Origin: DATFVJ01 sp035517695
GTDB lineage: Bacteria; Actinomycetota; Actinomycetes; Streptosporangiales; Streptosporangiaceae
Direction of reading: 5' to 3'
Assembly (NCBI GenBank): GCA_035517695.1
Contig: DATIYI010000135.1
Coordinates: 33,188 to 97,187 of the forward strand
Length of the DNA stretch: 64,000 nucleotides
This document shows, piece by piece, positions 51,915 through 59,707 of the stretch; positions within the stretch are counted from its first letter, which is position 1, and each line of letters starts with the position of its first letter. Position numbers and translations under genes: made by a program. A model generated the notes under the pieces. The model searched no databases. It saw only the letters and a program-made list of their open reading frames with translations, and was not told the DNA's origin.

Positions 51915-51973
51915 CGCGCCCATCGCGGAATGCGGTGCGGGCCGGGGGCAGGCCGCAGTCCGCGATCGGCGCG
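51915..51973. terminator. Long hairpin after dinG
   Basis: ATCGCGGAATGCGG (51922-51935) pairs with CCGCAGTCCGCGAT (51953-51966) with one mismatch, and outside a C-C mismatch CGCGCC/GGCGCG extend the stem to about 20 pairs with a 17-nt loop. It starts 7 bp after the dinG stop, so termination is the simplest role. Confidence 0.65.
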
Positions 51974-52053
51974 CCGCGCGGCAGCCGTTAAGGATCTGCT
52001 GTGGCACGTCGGGCAGAATCGACACAGGTCCCGACAGTTGCGGAGGTGATCAG

Positions 52054-53460
52054 GTGACCGTTCGCCTAGCCGGCGGTCAGGGGTTTTACGGCGATTCCGT
52101 TACGGCCGTGACGGGGCTGCTCGAGGCCGGAGTCGATTACCTCTGCCTGGAGGCGCTTGCCGAGCTCACTCTGGCGATCCTGCAGAAGGACCGGTTGCGC
52201 GACCCGGGCGCGGGCTTTACCAGGGACTTGCCGTTCTACCTTCAGCTCGCCATGCCCTACGTGGCCGCGGGCCGGACGAAAGTGATCACCAATGCCGGGG
52301 GGATCAATCCCGCTGCGGCCGGGCAGGAGGCGGCCAAGGTGGCCGCGCGGCTTGGCCTGTCAGGCCTGCGGATCGCCACAGTGACCGGCGACGACCTGAT
52401 ACCGCGGCTGCGCACGGTCTCCGCCCTGCCCGGCGCGCTGGCCAATGCAGAAACAGGCGAGCCCTGGCAGGACTTTCCCGGCCCCGTGCTGTTCGCCAAC
52501 GCGTATCTGGGCGCGGGGCCGATCGTGGCTGCCCTCGCCGACGGCGCGGACATCGTGATCACCGGCAGGGTGGCTGACCCGTCGCTGTTCCTCGCACCGC
52601 TTAGCTACGAGTTCGGCTGGGCGCCGGGCGATTGGGACCTGCTCGCAGCTGGGACCGTGATTGGGCACCTCTGCGAGTGCTCCGGCCAGGTGGCCGGCGG
52701 CAACTTCTCCGGCGACTGGTGGACGATCGAGCAGCCGTGGAATCTGGCCTACCCGATCGCCGAGTGCGAAGCTGACGGCACCGCCGTCATCACCAAGCCA
52801 CCGGGCAGCGGCGGTCGCGTCGACTTCGACACGGTGCGGCACCAGCTTCTTTACGAGGTGCACGACCCCACCGGGTACATCACGCCCGACGTGGTCGCGG
52901 ATTTCACCACGGTACGCCTGGACGACCTCGGCGGCGACAGGGTGCGGGTGAGCGGGGTGCGTGGCCGCGAGGCGACGGGCACCTACAAGGCGCTCGCCTG
53001 CTACCCCGCCGGCTGGTCGGGAGAGGCCCGGGTCGCGTTCGGCTGGCCGGACGCGCTTGCCAAGGCGCGGGCGACCGAAGCGATCTTGCGCAAGCGCACC
53101 GAGATGGCCGGCATCGCGGTGGATGAGTGGCTGGCGGAGTACTGGGGCGTGAACGCGCTGCTCGGCGCCGCGGCACCCGCCATGCCCCAGGCGGCCACCG
53201 ACGATCTTCCTGAGGTGCTGGTGCGGATGGTCTGGCGGTGCGCGGATGCGCAGACGGCCGGCCGGGTGGGCCGCGAGCTGGTACCGCTGGCCCTGTCCGC
53301 TCCGCCATGGGGAATGACGGGGGCAGGGCGCGGGATGACCGGCAGGCCGTCACAGCTGCTCGGGCTCTGGCCCGCGCTTGTGCCGAAGGAGCTCGTGAAC
53401 GAGCAGGTGCGCCACGACATCACCGACCTACCAGAAATCTCAGACAGCACAGCGGTCTAG
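52054..53460 (+). CDS. AtuA-like (DUF1446) acyclic terpene utilisation family protein
   Basis: A 468-aa protein matching the main domain of the AtuA family: VRLAGGQGFYGDSVTAVTGL, VDYLCLEALAELTLAIL, FYLQLAMPYVAAGRTKVITN, AGGINPAAAGQEAAKVA, GADIVITGRVADPSLFLAPL and SGQVAGGNFSGDWW. AtuA is needed for growth on citronellol-type terpenes in Pseudomonas, but its chemistry is not settled. GTG 52054 has GGAGG 7 bases upstream. The small C-terminal domain found in full-length relatives is encoded separately by the next gene, 32 bp downstream. Confidence 0.88.
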   Translation: MTVRLAGGQGFYGDSVTAVTGLLEAGVDYLCLEALAELTLAILQKDRLRDPGAGFTRDLPFYLQLAMPYVAAGRTKVITNAGGINPAAAGQEAAKVAARLGLSGLRIATVTGDDLIPRLRTVSALPGALANAETGEPWQDFPGPVLFANAYLGAGPIVAALADGADIVITGRVADPSLFLAPLSYEFGWAPGDWDLLAAGTVIGHLCECSGQVAGGNFSGDWWTIEQPWNLAYPIAECEADGTAVITKPPGSGGRVDFDTVRHQLLYEVHDPTGYITPDVVADFTTVRLDDLGGDRVRVSGVRGREATGTYKALACYPAGWSGEARVAFGWPDALAKARATEAILRKRTEMAGIAVDEWLAEYWGVNALLGAAAPAMPQAATDDLPEVLVRMVWRCADAQTAGRVGRELVPLALSAPPWGMTGAGRGMTGRPSQLLGLWPALVPKELVNEQVRHDITDLPEISDSTAV

Positions 53461-53492
53461 CCAGGACCGCGTCGCGGCCGAGGAGGCGGAAC

Positions 53493-53870
53493 GTGCCGCG
53501 TATCAAGTTGCGTGACCTGTGCGGCACCCGTTCGGGTGACAAGGGTGACACCGTCAACATCGCCCTGTTCGCATATGATCCGGCCGCATATGAGGCCATC
53601 AAGCACGAGGTCACGGCCGCGCGGGTGGCAGCGCATTTCGGCGGCCTGATCGGTGGGCCGGTGCAGCGCTACGAGGCGCCGAACGTGCTGGCGCTCAATT
53701 TTGTCGCGCGGAACGCGCTCGGCGGCGGCGGGCCGAGGTCGCTGCGCAGCGACAACCTTGGCAAGACGCTTGGTGGCGCGCTGCTGCGAATGGAGATCGA
53801 TGTCCCGGGTCCGGTCGCGGATCAGGCCCCACGGCGGCGGCCCGACCTGTCGCTTTACGGGAGCGATTAG
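53493..53870 (+). CDS. AtuA-type C-terminal domain protein (stand-alone)
   Basis: A 125-aa protein beginning PRIKLRDLCGTRSGDKGDTV followed by NIALFAYDPAAYEAI; the RSGDKGDxxNI motif and LNFVARNALGGGGPRSLRSD are typical of the small domain that ends AtuA proteins. GTG 53493 has AGGAGG 6 bases upstream. It is co-directional with and close to the DUF1446 gene, so the two products probably form one complex. An intact ribosome site shows this is a real split and not a recent frameshift. Confidence 0.87.
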   Translation: MPRIKLRDLCGTRSGDKGDTVNIALFAYDPAAYEAIKHEVTAARVAAHFGGLIGGPVQRYEAPNVLALNFVARNALGGGGPRSLRSDNLGKTLGGALLRMEIDVPGPVADQAPRRRPDLSLYGSD

Positions 53871-53960
53871 GGCGTCCTGGTGTCCCGTGGATCTTCGGCG
53901 GCGCAGATCGGCGCCTAGGCGACGACCGGGGCCGTCGGCGGCACTGTCGTCGTCGCGGGG
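53870..53960. repeat. Dispersed ~90-bp hairpin repeat, copy 3
   Basis: GTGTCCCGTGGATCTTCGGC and GGCGGCGC, GACGACCGG and GGCACTGTCGTCGTCG recur in the same order as in copies at 46008 and 47279. It begins at the stop codon of the AtuA-type small gene. A related GTGGATCTTGGTAGATGCGG lies at 54319-54338. Confidence 0.75.
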
Positions 53961-54075
53961 ACCTGCGCAGGACCGACGATCATGACCGCGCGGATACAAG
54001 CGCGTTAGGTCCTGGGCCCGCGCATGCGGGGGCGGTAAACTCGGTTGCTGGTGCCTTGACCTCCGGGAGGGTGCG

Positions 54076-54240
54076 GTGACTTCAGGCCTGATACTGCTGG
54101 CCTTGCTCGCCGTTCTGGTGGCATTCATTTGGACCAGGCTGCGGCGGCGCTTCGGGCTCGGTGTTACCGGCAAGCACTGGACGGCGGCGATCGTGATCTT
54201 CGCCATCGTGGTACTCGCGCTCTGGGCCCACGCGCACTAG
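54076..54240 (+). CDS. Small two-helix membrane protein (54 aa)
   Basis: Two hydrophobic segments (GLILLALLAVLVAFIW and WTAAIVIFAIVVLALWAHA) flank a basic loop (TRLRRRFG). GTG 54076 is preceded by GGGAGGG at 4 bases. Hairpin topology with a cytoplasmic basic loop is likely. I know no function; size and layout match small membrane proteins common in actinobacteria. After its stop, CCTGGGCCGTT recurs up to the phosphatase gene end. Confidence 0.65.
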   Translation: MTSGLILLALLAVLVAFIWTRLRRRFGLGVTGKHWTAAIVIFAIVVLALWAHAH

Positions 54241-54346
54241 CGGACGTTTCCTGGGCCGTTCCTGGGCCGTTCCTGGGCTCCGCCCTGCGGCTGCCGCGTC
54301 ACGACCAGGGTGCCTTCCGTGGATCTTGGTAGATGCGGGCAGTGCC

Positions 54347-56599
54347 CTACGGCGCGCGGCGCACCGGCACCTCGAACCAGACCGCCTTGCCATCCTTGGT
54401 GGGCCTGGAGCCCCAGCGGCTGGCAAGCTGATCCACCAGGTAGAGCCCGCGCCCGCCTTCGTCGTTCTCGCCCGCGCTGCGGATGCGCGGCAGCCGGAGG
54501 TCGGAGTCGAATACCTCAACCCAGATCGCAGACTCGCCGCGCCGCAGCCGGACGGTGAACTCTGACCCGGTGGATATCGGCGCGTCGTCGAACGGGGCAA
54601 GCTCCCAGCTGTCGTCGAACCCGACGGCCGAGGGACCGCTGCCGACCGCGGCGGACTCGAAGACAAGGGCCCTGCGCGGGCTCGGTGACATGGCAGCGTG
54701 CAGCACGACGTTGGTGACGACCTCCGACACCAGCAGGCAGGCAAGTTCCGCCTGCTCGTGGTCAAGCCCCCAGTGGGCGAAGGTGTCCGCGGCCATCCGG
54801 CGCGCCTCTGACACCATGATCGGCTCTGCGGGGAACACCCGCTCCTGTGCGGGCAGCTTGTCGCCCGCCGACCGTACGACCACGATCGCCATGTCGTCGT
54901 CGATGTCTCCTGGAACCGCCTCTTCGGCCGCCTTAGCAAGCGCCTCCGCATCCTTGTGGGCAACGGACTTGACCGACTGGCGCAGCAACTCCGCCGCCTC
55001 GTCCTCGGTGTAGTGCCCGCCGCCGTCCGCCCGGCTTCTCCGGTCGGTCAGGCCGTCGGTGTAGAGCACCAGCGTGGCACCGGGCGGCAGTTCGCGCTGT
55101 TCCTCGCGGAACGGCGGCACGCCGCCGACGCCCTGCGAGCGCACGCCGAGCAGGACACCCTTGTGCTCGATCTCAAGCTGCCCGACCTCGCCGTCCACGA
55201 TGAGCAGCGGGGCATCGTGGCCCGCATTGGCGAACGTAAGCTTGCGTGTCCACGCGTCGTACACGAGGTAAGTGCAGCTCACAATCGGGGTCACCGGTGC
55301 GGTGACCCCGAGCGCGTCGGTCTCGACGTGGCCGAGCGTCCGGCACCACTCGTCCAGTTTTCGCAGCATCTCGGCGGGCGGCTTGTCATCCTGCGCGAAC
55401 GCACGCAGCGCCGCGCGCAGCTGTCCCATGATCGCGGCCGCCCTGGCGCCACGGCCCTCGACGTCGCCTATGACGATCGCGACCCGTCCCGCCGATAGCG
55501 GGATGATGTCGTACCAGTCGCCGCCGACCTGCGTCTGAATCCCCTGTCCGCGGGTCTCGAGGGGCTTCGCGGGCACATACCTGCAGGCGATTTCCAGCCC
55601 GTCGACCTTCGGGATCTCCTGCGGCAGCAGGCTCGTCTGGAATGCGAGCGCAGTGCGCCTCTCCTCCTCGAAGAGCATCGCGTTGTCGATCGCGATCGCA
55701 ACCCGGCCGGCGACCGCCCCGACGAACTCACGGTCGAAGGAGTCGTAATGGAGGTCGTCCCGATTGCTGAGGTGTGAAAGCGCCAGGCTCATGACGCCGA
55801 GCAGTTCACCGCGCACGATAAGAGGCGAGGCGATGGCGGAGGTGATAGAGACCTCGTCTCCGGCCACCCCGCTCGGATCATTTTGCGTCGCACCCCGGTG
55901 GCTCTCGTAGTCTTCCACCACCACCGTGTCGAGCGTTTCCATGGCCTGCTGGCAGAAGTGACCCTGCGGGTAACGGATCGTCTCGCCAACGGCCGCCCAG
56001 ATTCCCGGCGCGGGCTGCCATCCCTTGGCGTGCATCGTCACCCGCCGCACCAGCTTGTCGCTCTGGCGAAGATCGATGAAGCAATGATCAGCAAACTGCG
56101 GCACCAGGGTCTCGGCCACGTGCCTGAGGGTCCGGTCGAGCTCCAGCGACCCGGCCAGCCGGTCCCCGATCTGCTCGAGCAGCCCGATCCTGTCGAACTC
56201 ACGCTCGTTGCCGCGCTTCATCGCCTCACGGGCGAAGATGACGATGCCGTCGATCGCACCCGACGGATGCCGCAGCGGCGCGGCCTGAGCCCGCACGAAC
56301 ACCCGCGAGCCGTCCTGCCTGACGTTGACGAACGTCCCCTCCCACACCAAGCCGCGAAGGACGTGTTTAGCCAGTTCCGCGGCCTTGACAAGATCGGCTT
56401 TCTCGAAGCCCATATGGAGGATGGAATGCCCTATTTGGTGATGAAAATCCGCGGGCAATCCGAACAACTTCGCGGCATAGACGTTCGCGTAGAGCAGATT
56501 ACTCGCCCGGTCAGTGGCTATGACAGCGGTGTCAACCTGACTGAGCACTGCCTCCGCGGGCAAGTATGCGTCGAAAGTGGCGTCATCCCACCGCTTCAT
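54347..56599 (-). CDS. PAS-GAF-SpoIIE phosphatase with HATPase domain
   Basis: A 750-aa soluble signalling protein. Order: PAS (about 15-130; VIATDRASNLLYANVYAAKL), GAF (about 150-315), PPM/SpoIIE phosphatase (about 335-560; QVGGDWYDIIPLSAGR, VIGDVEGRGARAAAIMGQ, LVLYTDGLTDRRS, IDDDMAIVVV with metal-binding Asp residues), then a HATPase_c domain of the anti-sigma RsbW type (about 600-745; ACLLVSEVVTNVVLHA, GGRGLYLVDQLASRWG). Such proteins act in partner-switching control of sigma factors: the phosphatase dephosphorylates anti-sigma antagonists and the kinase-like domain may phosphorylate them. No antagonist gene is adjacent. Confidence 0.92.
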   Translation of the reverse strand: MKRWDDATFDAYLPAEAVLSQVDTAVIATDRASNLLYANVYAAKLFGLPADFHHQIGHSILHMGFEKADLVKAAELAKHVLRGLVWEGTFVNVRQDGSRVFVRAQAAPLRHPSGAIDGIVIFAREAMKRGNEREFDRIGLLEQIGDRLAGSLELDRTLRHVAETLVPQFADHCFIDLRQSDKLVRRVTMHAKGWQPAPGIWAAVGETIRYPQGHFCQQAMETLDTVVVEDYESHRGATQNDPSGVAGDEVSITSAIASPLIVRGELLGVMSLALSHLSNRDDLHYDSFDREFVGAVAGRVAIAIDNAMLFEEERRTALAFQTSLLPQEIPKVDGLEIACRYVPAKPLETRGQGIQTQVGGDWYDIIPLSAGRVAIVIGDVEGRGARAAAIMGQLRAALRAFAQDDKPPAEMLRKLDEWCRTLGHVETDALGVTAPVTPIVSCTYLVYDAWTRKLTFANAGHDAPLLIVDGEVGQLEIEHKGVLLGVRSQGVGGVPPFREEQRELPPGATLVLYTDGLTDRRSRADGGGHYTEDEAAELLRQSVKSVAHKDAEALAKAAEEAVPGDIDDDMAIVVVRSAGDKLPAQERVFPAEPIMVSEARRMAADTFAHWGLDHEQAELACLLVSEVVTNVVLHAAMSPSPRRALVFESAAVGSGPSAVGFDDSWELAPFDDAPISTGSEFTVRLRRGESAIWVEVFDSDLRLPRIRSAGENDEGGRGLYLVDQLASRWGSRPTKDGKAVWFEVPVRRAP

Positions 56600-56710
56600 C
56601 GGCGCGTCACCTCGCCATTGCGAAGGCGGGTTGGCCCGCGCGTCACTCCCGCCTCCCCAAATTCACTGGTAACGAGAAATCTGTCGTTGGTCCTCCCCTG
56701 GTCCACCGGC

Positions 56711-57430
56711 TCACGGCCTCGTGACGAATACGTGCGCGGCAATCCCGCGCGGTAGGTCAGCCGTCACAGGCCCGGCTATCCCTTCGCAGGTCACCCGCAC
56801 ACCGCCATCGCTCACCGCGAGTGTTACCTCGCCTCCGGGTTGTATCCCAACTCGTTTGAGTTTAAGCATGAGACGGGCATCGCTTTGGACTTGTTCGCTG
56901 ATTCGCCGCACAATTACGGGCTCGGCCCGCCTGGCCGCGGCATCGATCATGGACTGTACCGGTTCCTGTTCGGCGGCAAGCACACGCGACTTGGCTTCTG
57001 CCGGGAGACCGAGTTCCTCGAGCCCGGGGATGATATTCCCGTGCGGGCAGCTTGCCGGGTAACCAAGCAGCTCAACCATGCGCCGTTCGACCGCGTCCGA
57101 CATGACATGCTCCCAGCGGCACGCCTCGATGTGCACGTCCTCCCAAGGCAGGCCGATCACGTCAAGAAGCAGGCACTCCGCGAGCCGGTGCTTTCGCATG
57201 ACCTGTATCGCGAGCGAGCGGCCTGTCGCGGTCAGAGCAAGCTGACGGTCGCCCGCGACGCGCAGCAAGCCGTCCCGTTCCATCCGCGCGACGGTTTGGC
57301 TCACGGTGGGCCCGCTCTGCGACAGCCGTTCGGCGATTCGGGCGCGCAGCGGCACAATGCCCTCCTCTTCGAGTTCGAAGATGGTGCGGAGGTACATCTC
57401 AGTTGTGTCGATGAGCCCGTGGGCGGTCAA
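56711..57430 (-). CDS. ideR: Iron-dependent repressor, DtxR/IdeR family
   Basis: A 239-aa metal-dependent regulator. Winged helix: IDTTEMYLRTIFELEEEGIV, PLRARIAERLSQSGPTVSQT, VARMERDGLL. Metal-binding and dimer domain: MRKHRLAECLLLDVIGLPWE and ACRWEHVMSD, with the His, Glu, Cys and Glu-His ligands of IdeR conserved; CPHGNIIPG follows, then an SH3-like tail. The length is close to IdeR. TTG 57430 is chosen: GGGGGAGGAG ends five bases upstream and relatives begin with the same LIDTTEMYL segment. It should control iron uptake and storage genes elsewhere. Confidence 0.92.
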   Translation of the reverse strand: MTAHGLIDTTEMYLRTIFELEEEGIVPLRARIAERLSQSGPTVSQTVARMERDGLLRVAGDRQLALTATGRSLAIQVMRKHRLAECLLLDVIGLPWEDVHIEACRWEHVMSDAVERRMVELLGYPASCPHGNIIPGLEELGLPAEAKSRVLAAEQEPVQSMIDAAARRAEPVIVRRISEQVQSDARLMLKLKRVGIQPGGEVTLAVSDGGVRVTCEGIAGPVTADLPRGIAAHVFVTRP

Positions 57431-57568
57431 CGTGTCTCCTCCCCCACTGATGCTAACGCCACCGCAGGTCCTAAACGGCTGCCGCGCGATCACGCCTAGC
57501 GCCGCGCGCCGGGCTTGGGGGCAGCGCCGGGCTTGGGGGAAGCCCAGATCTCCGGAAGCCGAGCCGGG

Positions 57569-58219
57569 TCAGGGGGAAAGCCGCTCAACCACCCAGCCGT
57601 CACCGCCGCGGCGGTAACGCAACCTGTCGTGCAGCCTGTTAACCCGGCCTTGCCAGAACTCGACCTGCTGCGGGATCACTACGTATCCACCCCAGAAAGG
57701 AGGCAGCGGCACTTCGGTACCCTCCGGCCAGCGGCGACTGAGGCTCGCGTACCGATCGTCGAGTTCCGCTCGCGATGGGAGCACCGTGGACTGCCTGCTG
57801 GCCCAGGCCCCGAGCTGTGAGCCGTGTGGCCTGGAGTGGAAATAGCGCTCCGTCTGCGCCGCGGTGACCTCTGCGACGCTGCCCTCCACAATGACCTGGC
57901 GGTGCATCGCGTGCCAGGGGAAAAGCAGGCAAGCCCGGGGATTGGCGGTGAGCTCGCGGCCCTTGCGCGAGGTCTTGTTCGTATAGAAGGTGAAACCACC
58001 GGCGTCGTAGCCCTTGAGCAGCACGGTGCGCGCGCGCGGTACGGCCTCTGGCGACGCCGTGGCCAGCACCATTGCGGTCGGCTCTGGCAGTCCCGCCGCG
58101 GTGGCATCGGCGAGCCACCTCGAGAACTGGGTGACCGGATCGGCTGCGAGGGAGTGCTCGTCGAGGCCAACCGCCCCGGCAGGGCCGTCGTGGTCAGGTG
58201 CGTGGTCGGATGCTTCCAC
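57569..58219 (-). CDS. pdxH: Pyridoxamine 5'-phosphate oxidase
   Basis: A 216-aa FMN flavoenzyme completing pyridoxal-phosphate synthesis or salvage. Typical segments: DPVTQFSRWLADATAAGLPE, RARTVLLKGYDAGGFTFYTN, SRKGRELTANPRACLLFPWH, RQVIVEGSVAEVTAAQTERY, SRPHGSQLGAWAS, PPFWGGYVVIPQQVEFWQGR and the invariant C-terminal RLSP. The GTG start is not backed by a strong ribosome site. It is divergent from the citrate synthase gene; a perfect inverted repeat in the shared promoter region may control either gene. Confidence 0.95.
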   Translation of the reverse strand: MEASDHAPDHDGPAGAVGLDEHSLAADPVTQFSRWLADATAAGLPEPTAMVLATASPEAVPRARTVLLKGYDAGGFTFYTNKTSRKGRELTANPRACLLFPWHAMHRQVIVEGSVAEVTAAQTERYFHSRPHGSQLGAWASRQSTVLPSRAELDDRYASLSRRWPEGTEVPLPPFWGGYVVIPQQVEFWQGRVNRLHDRLRYRRGGDGWVVERLSP

Positions 58220-58262
58220 GGGTACTGATCATCACACGGTTGCTGGCTCGGTTGCCTCCGCA

Positions 58263-58279
58263 GCCGGTAACTTACCGGC
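58263..58279. promoter_or_regulatory. 17-bp palindromic operator candidate
   Basis: GCCGGTAA-C-TTACCGGC, perfect 8-bp arms around one base, 44 bp upstream of pdxH and 249 bp upstream of the citrate synthase gene in the 308 bp divergent spacer 58220-58527. The form suits a TetR- or GntR-like dimer. No other gene or repeat is visible in the spacer. Confidence 0.55.
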
Positions 58280-58527
58280 CGGTACTATCTGACCTCGGGT
58301 GCACGCGGTTGAATGAAAGCAACGCCGGCGCGTACGCGAAGCGCGCGTTCGCTCGGCCGGAACCGGGGTGGCCCACGCAAGATAATGCCCTGCCGCACCA
58401 ACAGGGGGCGGGGCGCAGTGTGGTCCAATGTCTTCAATGTGCTCAATGTGGCACAAGAAAGACCATGAAAAGCGCATGCGGTCCGTCGCCCGTCACGCCC
58501 TACCCACAGAAGACGGAGGAAGCGCAC

Positions 58528-59637
58528 ATGTCCGACTTCAAGCCGGGACTAGAAGGCGTCGTGGCGTTCGAGACCAAAATCGCCGAACCGGACAAGGAAG
58601 GCGGATCTCTGCGCTACAGGGGCGTGGATATCGAGGATCTCGTCGGGCAGGTCTCGTACGCGAACGTATGGGGCCTGCTCGTGGACGATAGCTTCGAGCC
58701 GGGCCTGCCGCCCGCCGAGCCGTACCCGATCCCGGTCCATTCCGGCGACGTTCGCGTCGACGTGCAGAGCGCGCTCGCGATGCTCGCGCCCTCCTGGGGA
58801 CTGCGTCCACTGCTCGACATCAGCGACGAGCAGGCTCGCGACGATCTCGCCAGGGCATCGGTCATGGCCCTGTCGTTTGTGGCGCAGTCGGCCAGGGGGG
58901 TCGGTGTGCCGATGGTGCCGCAGCGCCGCGTGGACGAGGCCGCGACCATTGTCGAGCGGTTCATGATCAGATGGCGTGGCGAGCCGGATCCGCAGCATGT
59001 CAAGGCGATCGACGCGTACTGGACATCCGCCGCCGAGCACGGCATGAACGCTTCCACCTTCACCGCCCGGGTGATCGCCTCGACAGGCGCCGACGTCGCG
59101 GCCGCGCTTTCCGGCGCGGTCGGCGCCATGTCAGGGCCACTGCATGGTGGCGCGCCGGCCCGCGTCCTGCACATGATCCAGGAAGTGGAGCGGACCGGCG
59201 ATGCGCGCGCATATGTGAAACAGGCGCTGGGCAGGGGCGACCGGCTGATGGGCTTTGGTCACCGCGTGTACCGGGCAGAGGATCCACGGGCCAGGGTGCT
59301 TCGCCGCACCGCCAAGGAGCTTGGCGCGCCCAGGTACGAGGCCGCCGCTGCACTTGAGACGGCGGCGCTCGAAGAACTGCACGCGCGCAAGCCGGACCGG
59401 GTGCTCGCCACCAACGTAGAATTCTGGGCCGCGATCATGCTTGACTTCGCCGAAGTTCCCTCGCACCTGTTCACGTCGATGTTCACCTGTGCCAGGACGG
59501 CGGGATGGGCCGCGCATATCCTTGAGCAGAAGCGCACGAACAAGCTGATCCGGCCGAGCGCGCATTACGTGGGCCCGAAATCACGTCCCGTCGCCGACGT
59601 GCCGGGCGCAGGCGACGTACTGCTCACGGGCGCGTAA
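58528..59637 (+). CDS. Citrate synthase (type 2-like)
   Basis: A 369-aa enzyme condensing oxaloacetate and an acyl-CoA, normally acetyl-CoA, at TCA cycle entry. Active-site segments: substrate-binding His in GPLHGGAPARVLHM, catalytic His in LMGFGHRVYRAEDPRARVLR, and an Asp in the later NVEFWAAIMLDFAEVPSHLF region. The N-terminal GLEGVVAFETKIAEPDKEGG resembles actinobacterial CitA-type enzymes. ATG 58528 has ACGGAGGA 7 bases upstream. A methylcitrate synthase role cannot be excluded from sequence alone. serC follows 70 bp later in the same direction. Confidence 0.92.
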   Translation: MSDFKPGLEGVVAFETKIAEPDKEGGSLRYRGVDIEDLVGQVSYANVWGLLVDDSFEPGLPPAEPYPIPVHSGDVRVDVQSALAMLAPSWGLRPLLDISDEQARDDLARASVMALSFVAQSARGVGVPMVPQRRVDEAATIVERFMIRWRGEPDPQHVKAIDAYWTSAAEHGMNASTFTARVIASTGADVAAALSGAVGAMSGPLHGGAPARVLHMIQEVERTGDARAYVKQALGRGDRLMGFGHRVYRAEDPRARVLRRTAKELGAPRYEAAAALETAALEELHARKPDRVLATNVEFWAAIMLDFAEVPSHLFTSMFTCARTAGWAAHILEQKRTNKLIRPSAHYVGPKSRPVADVPGAGDVLLTGA

Positions 59638-59707
59638 CAGCCCAAGCGCACGAGGCTGCCGGCCAAGTCCCGGCGCAGCGGCCGAGCCAGACCTCTAAAA
59701 TCGGCTC

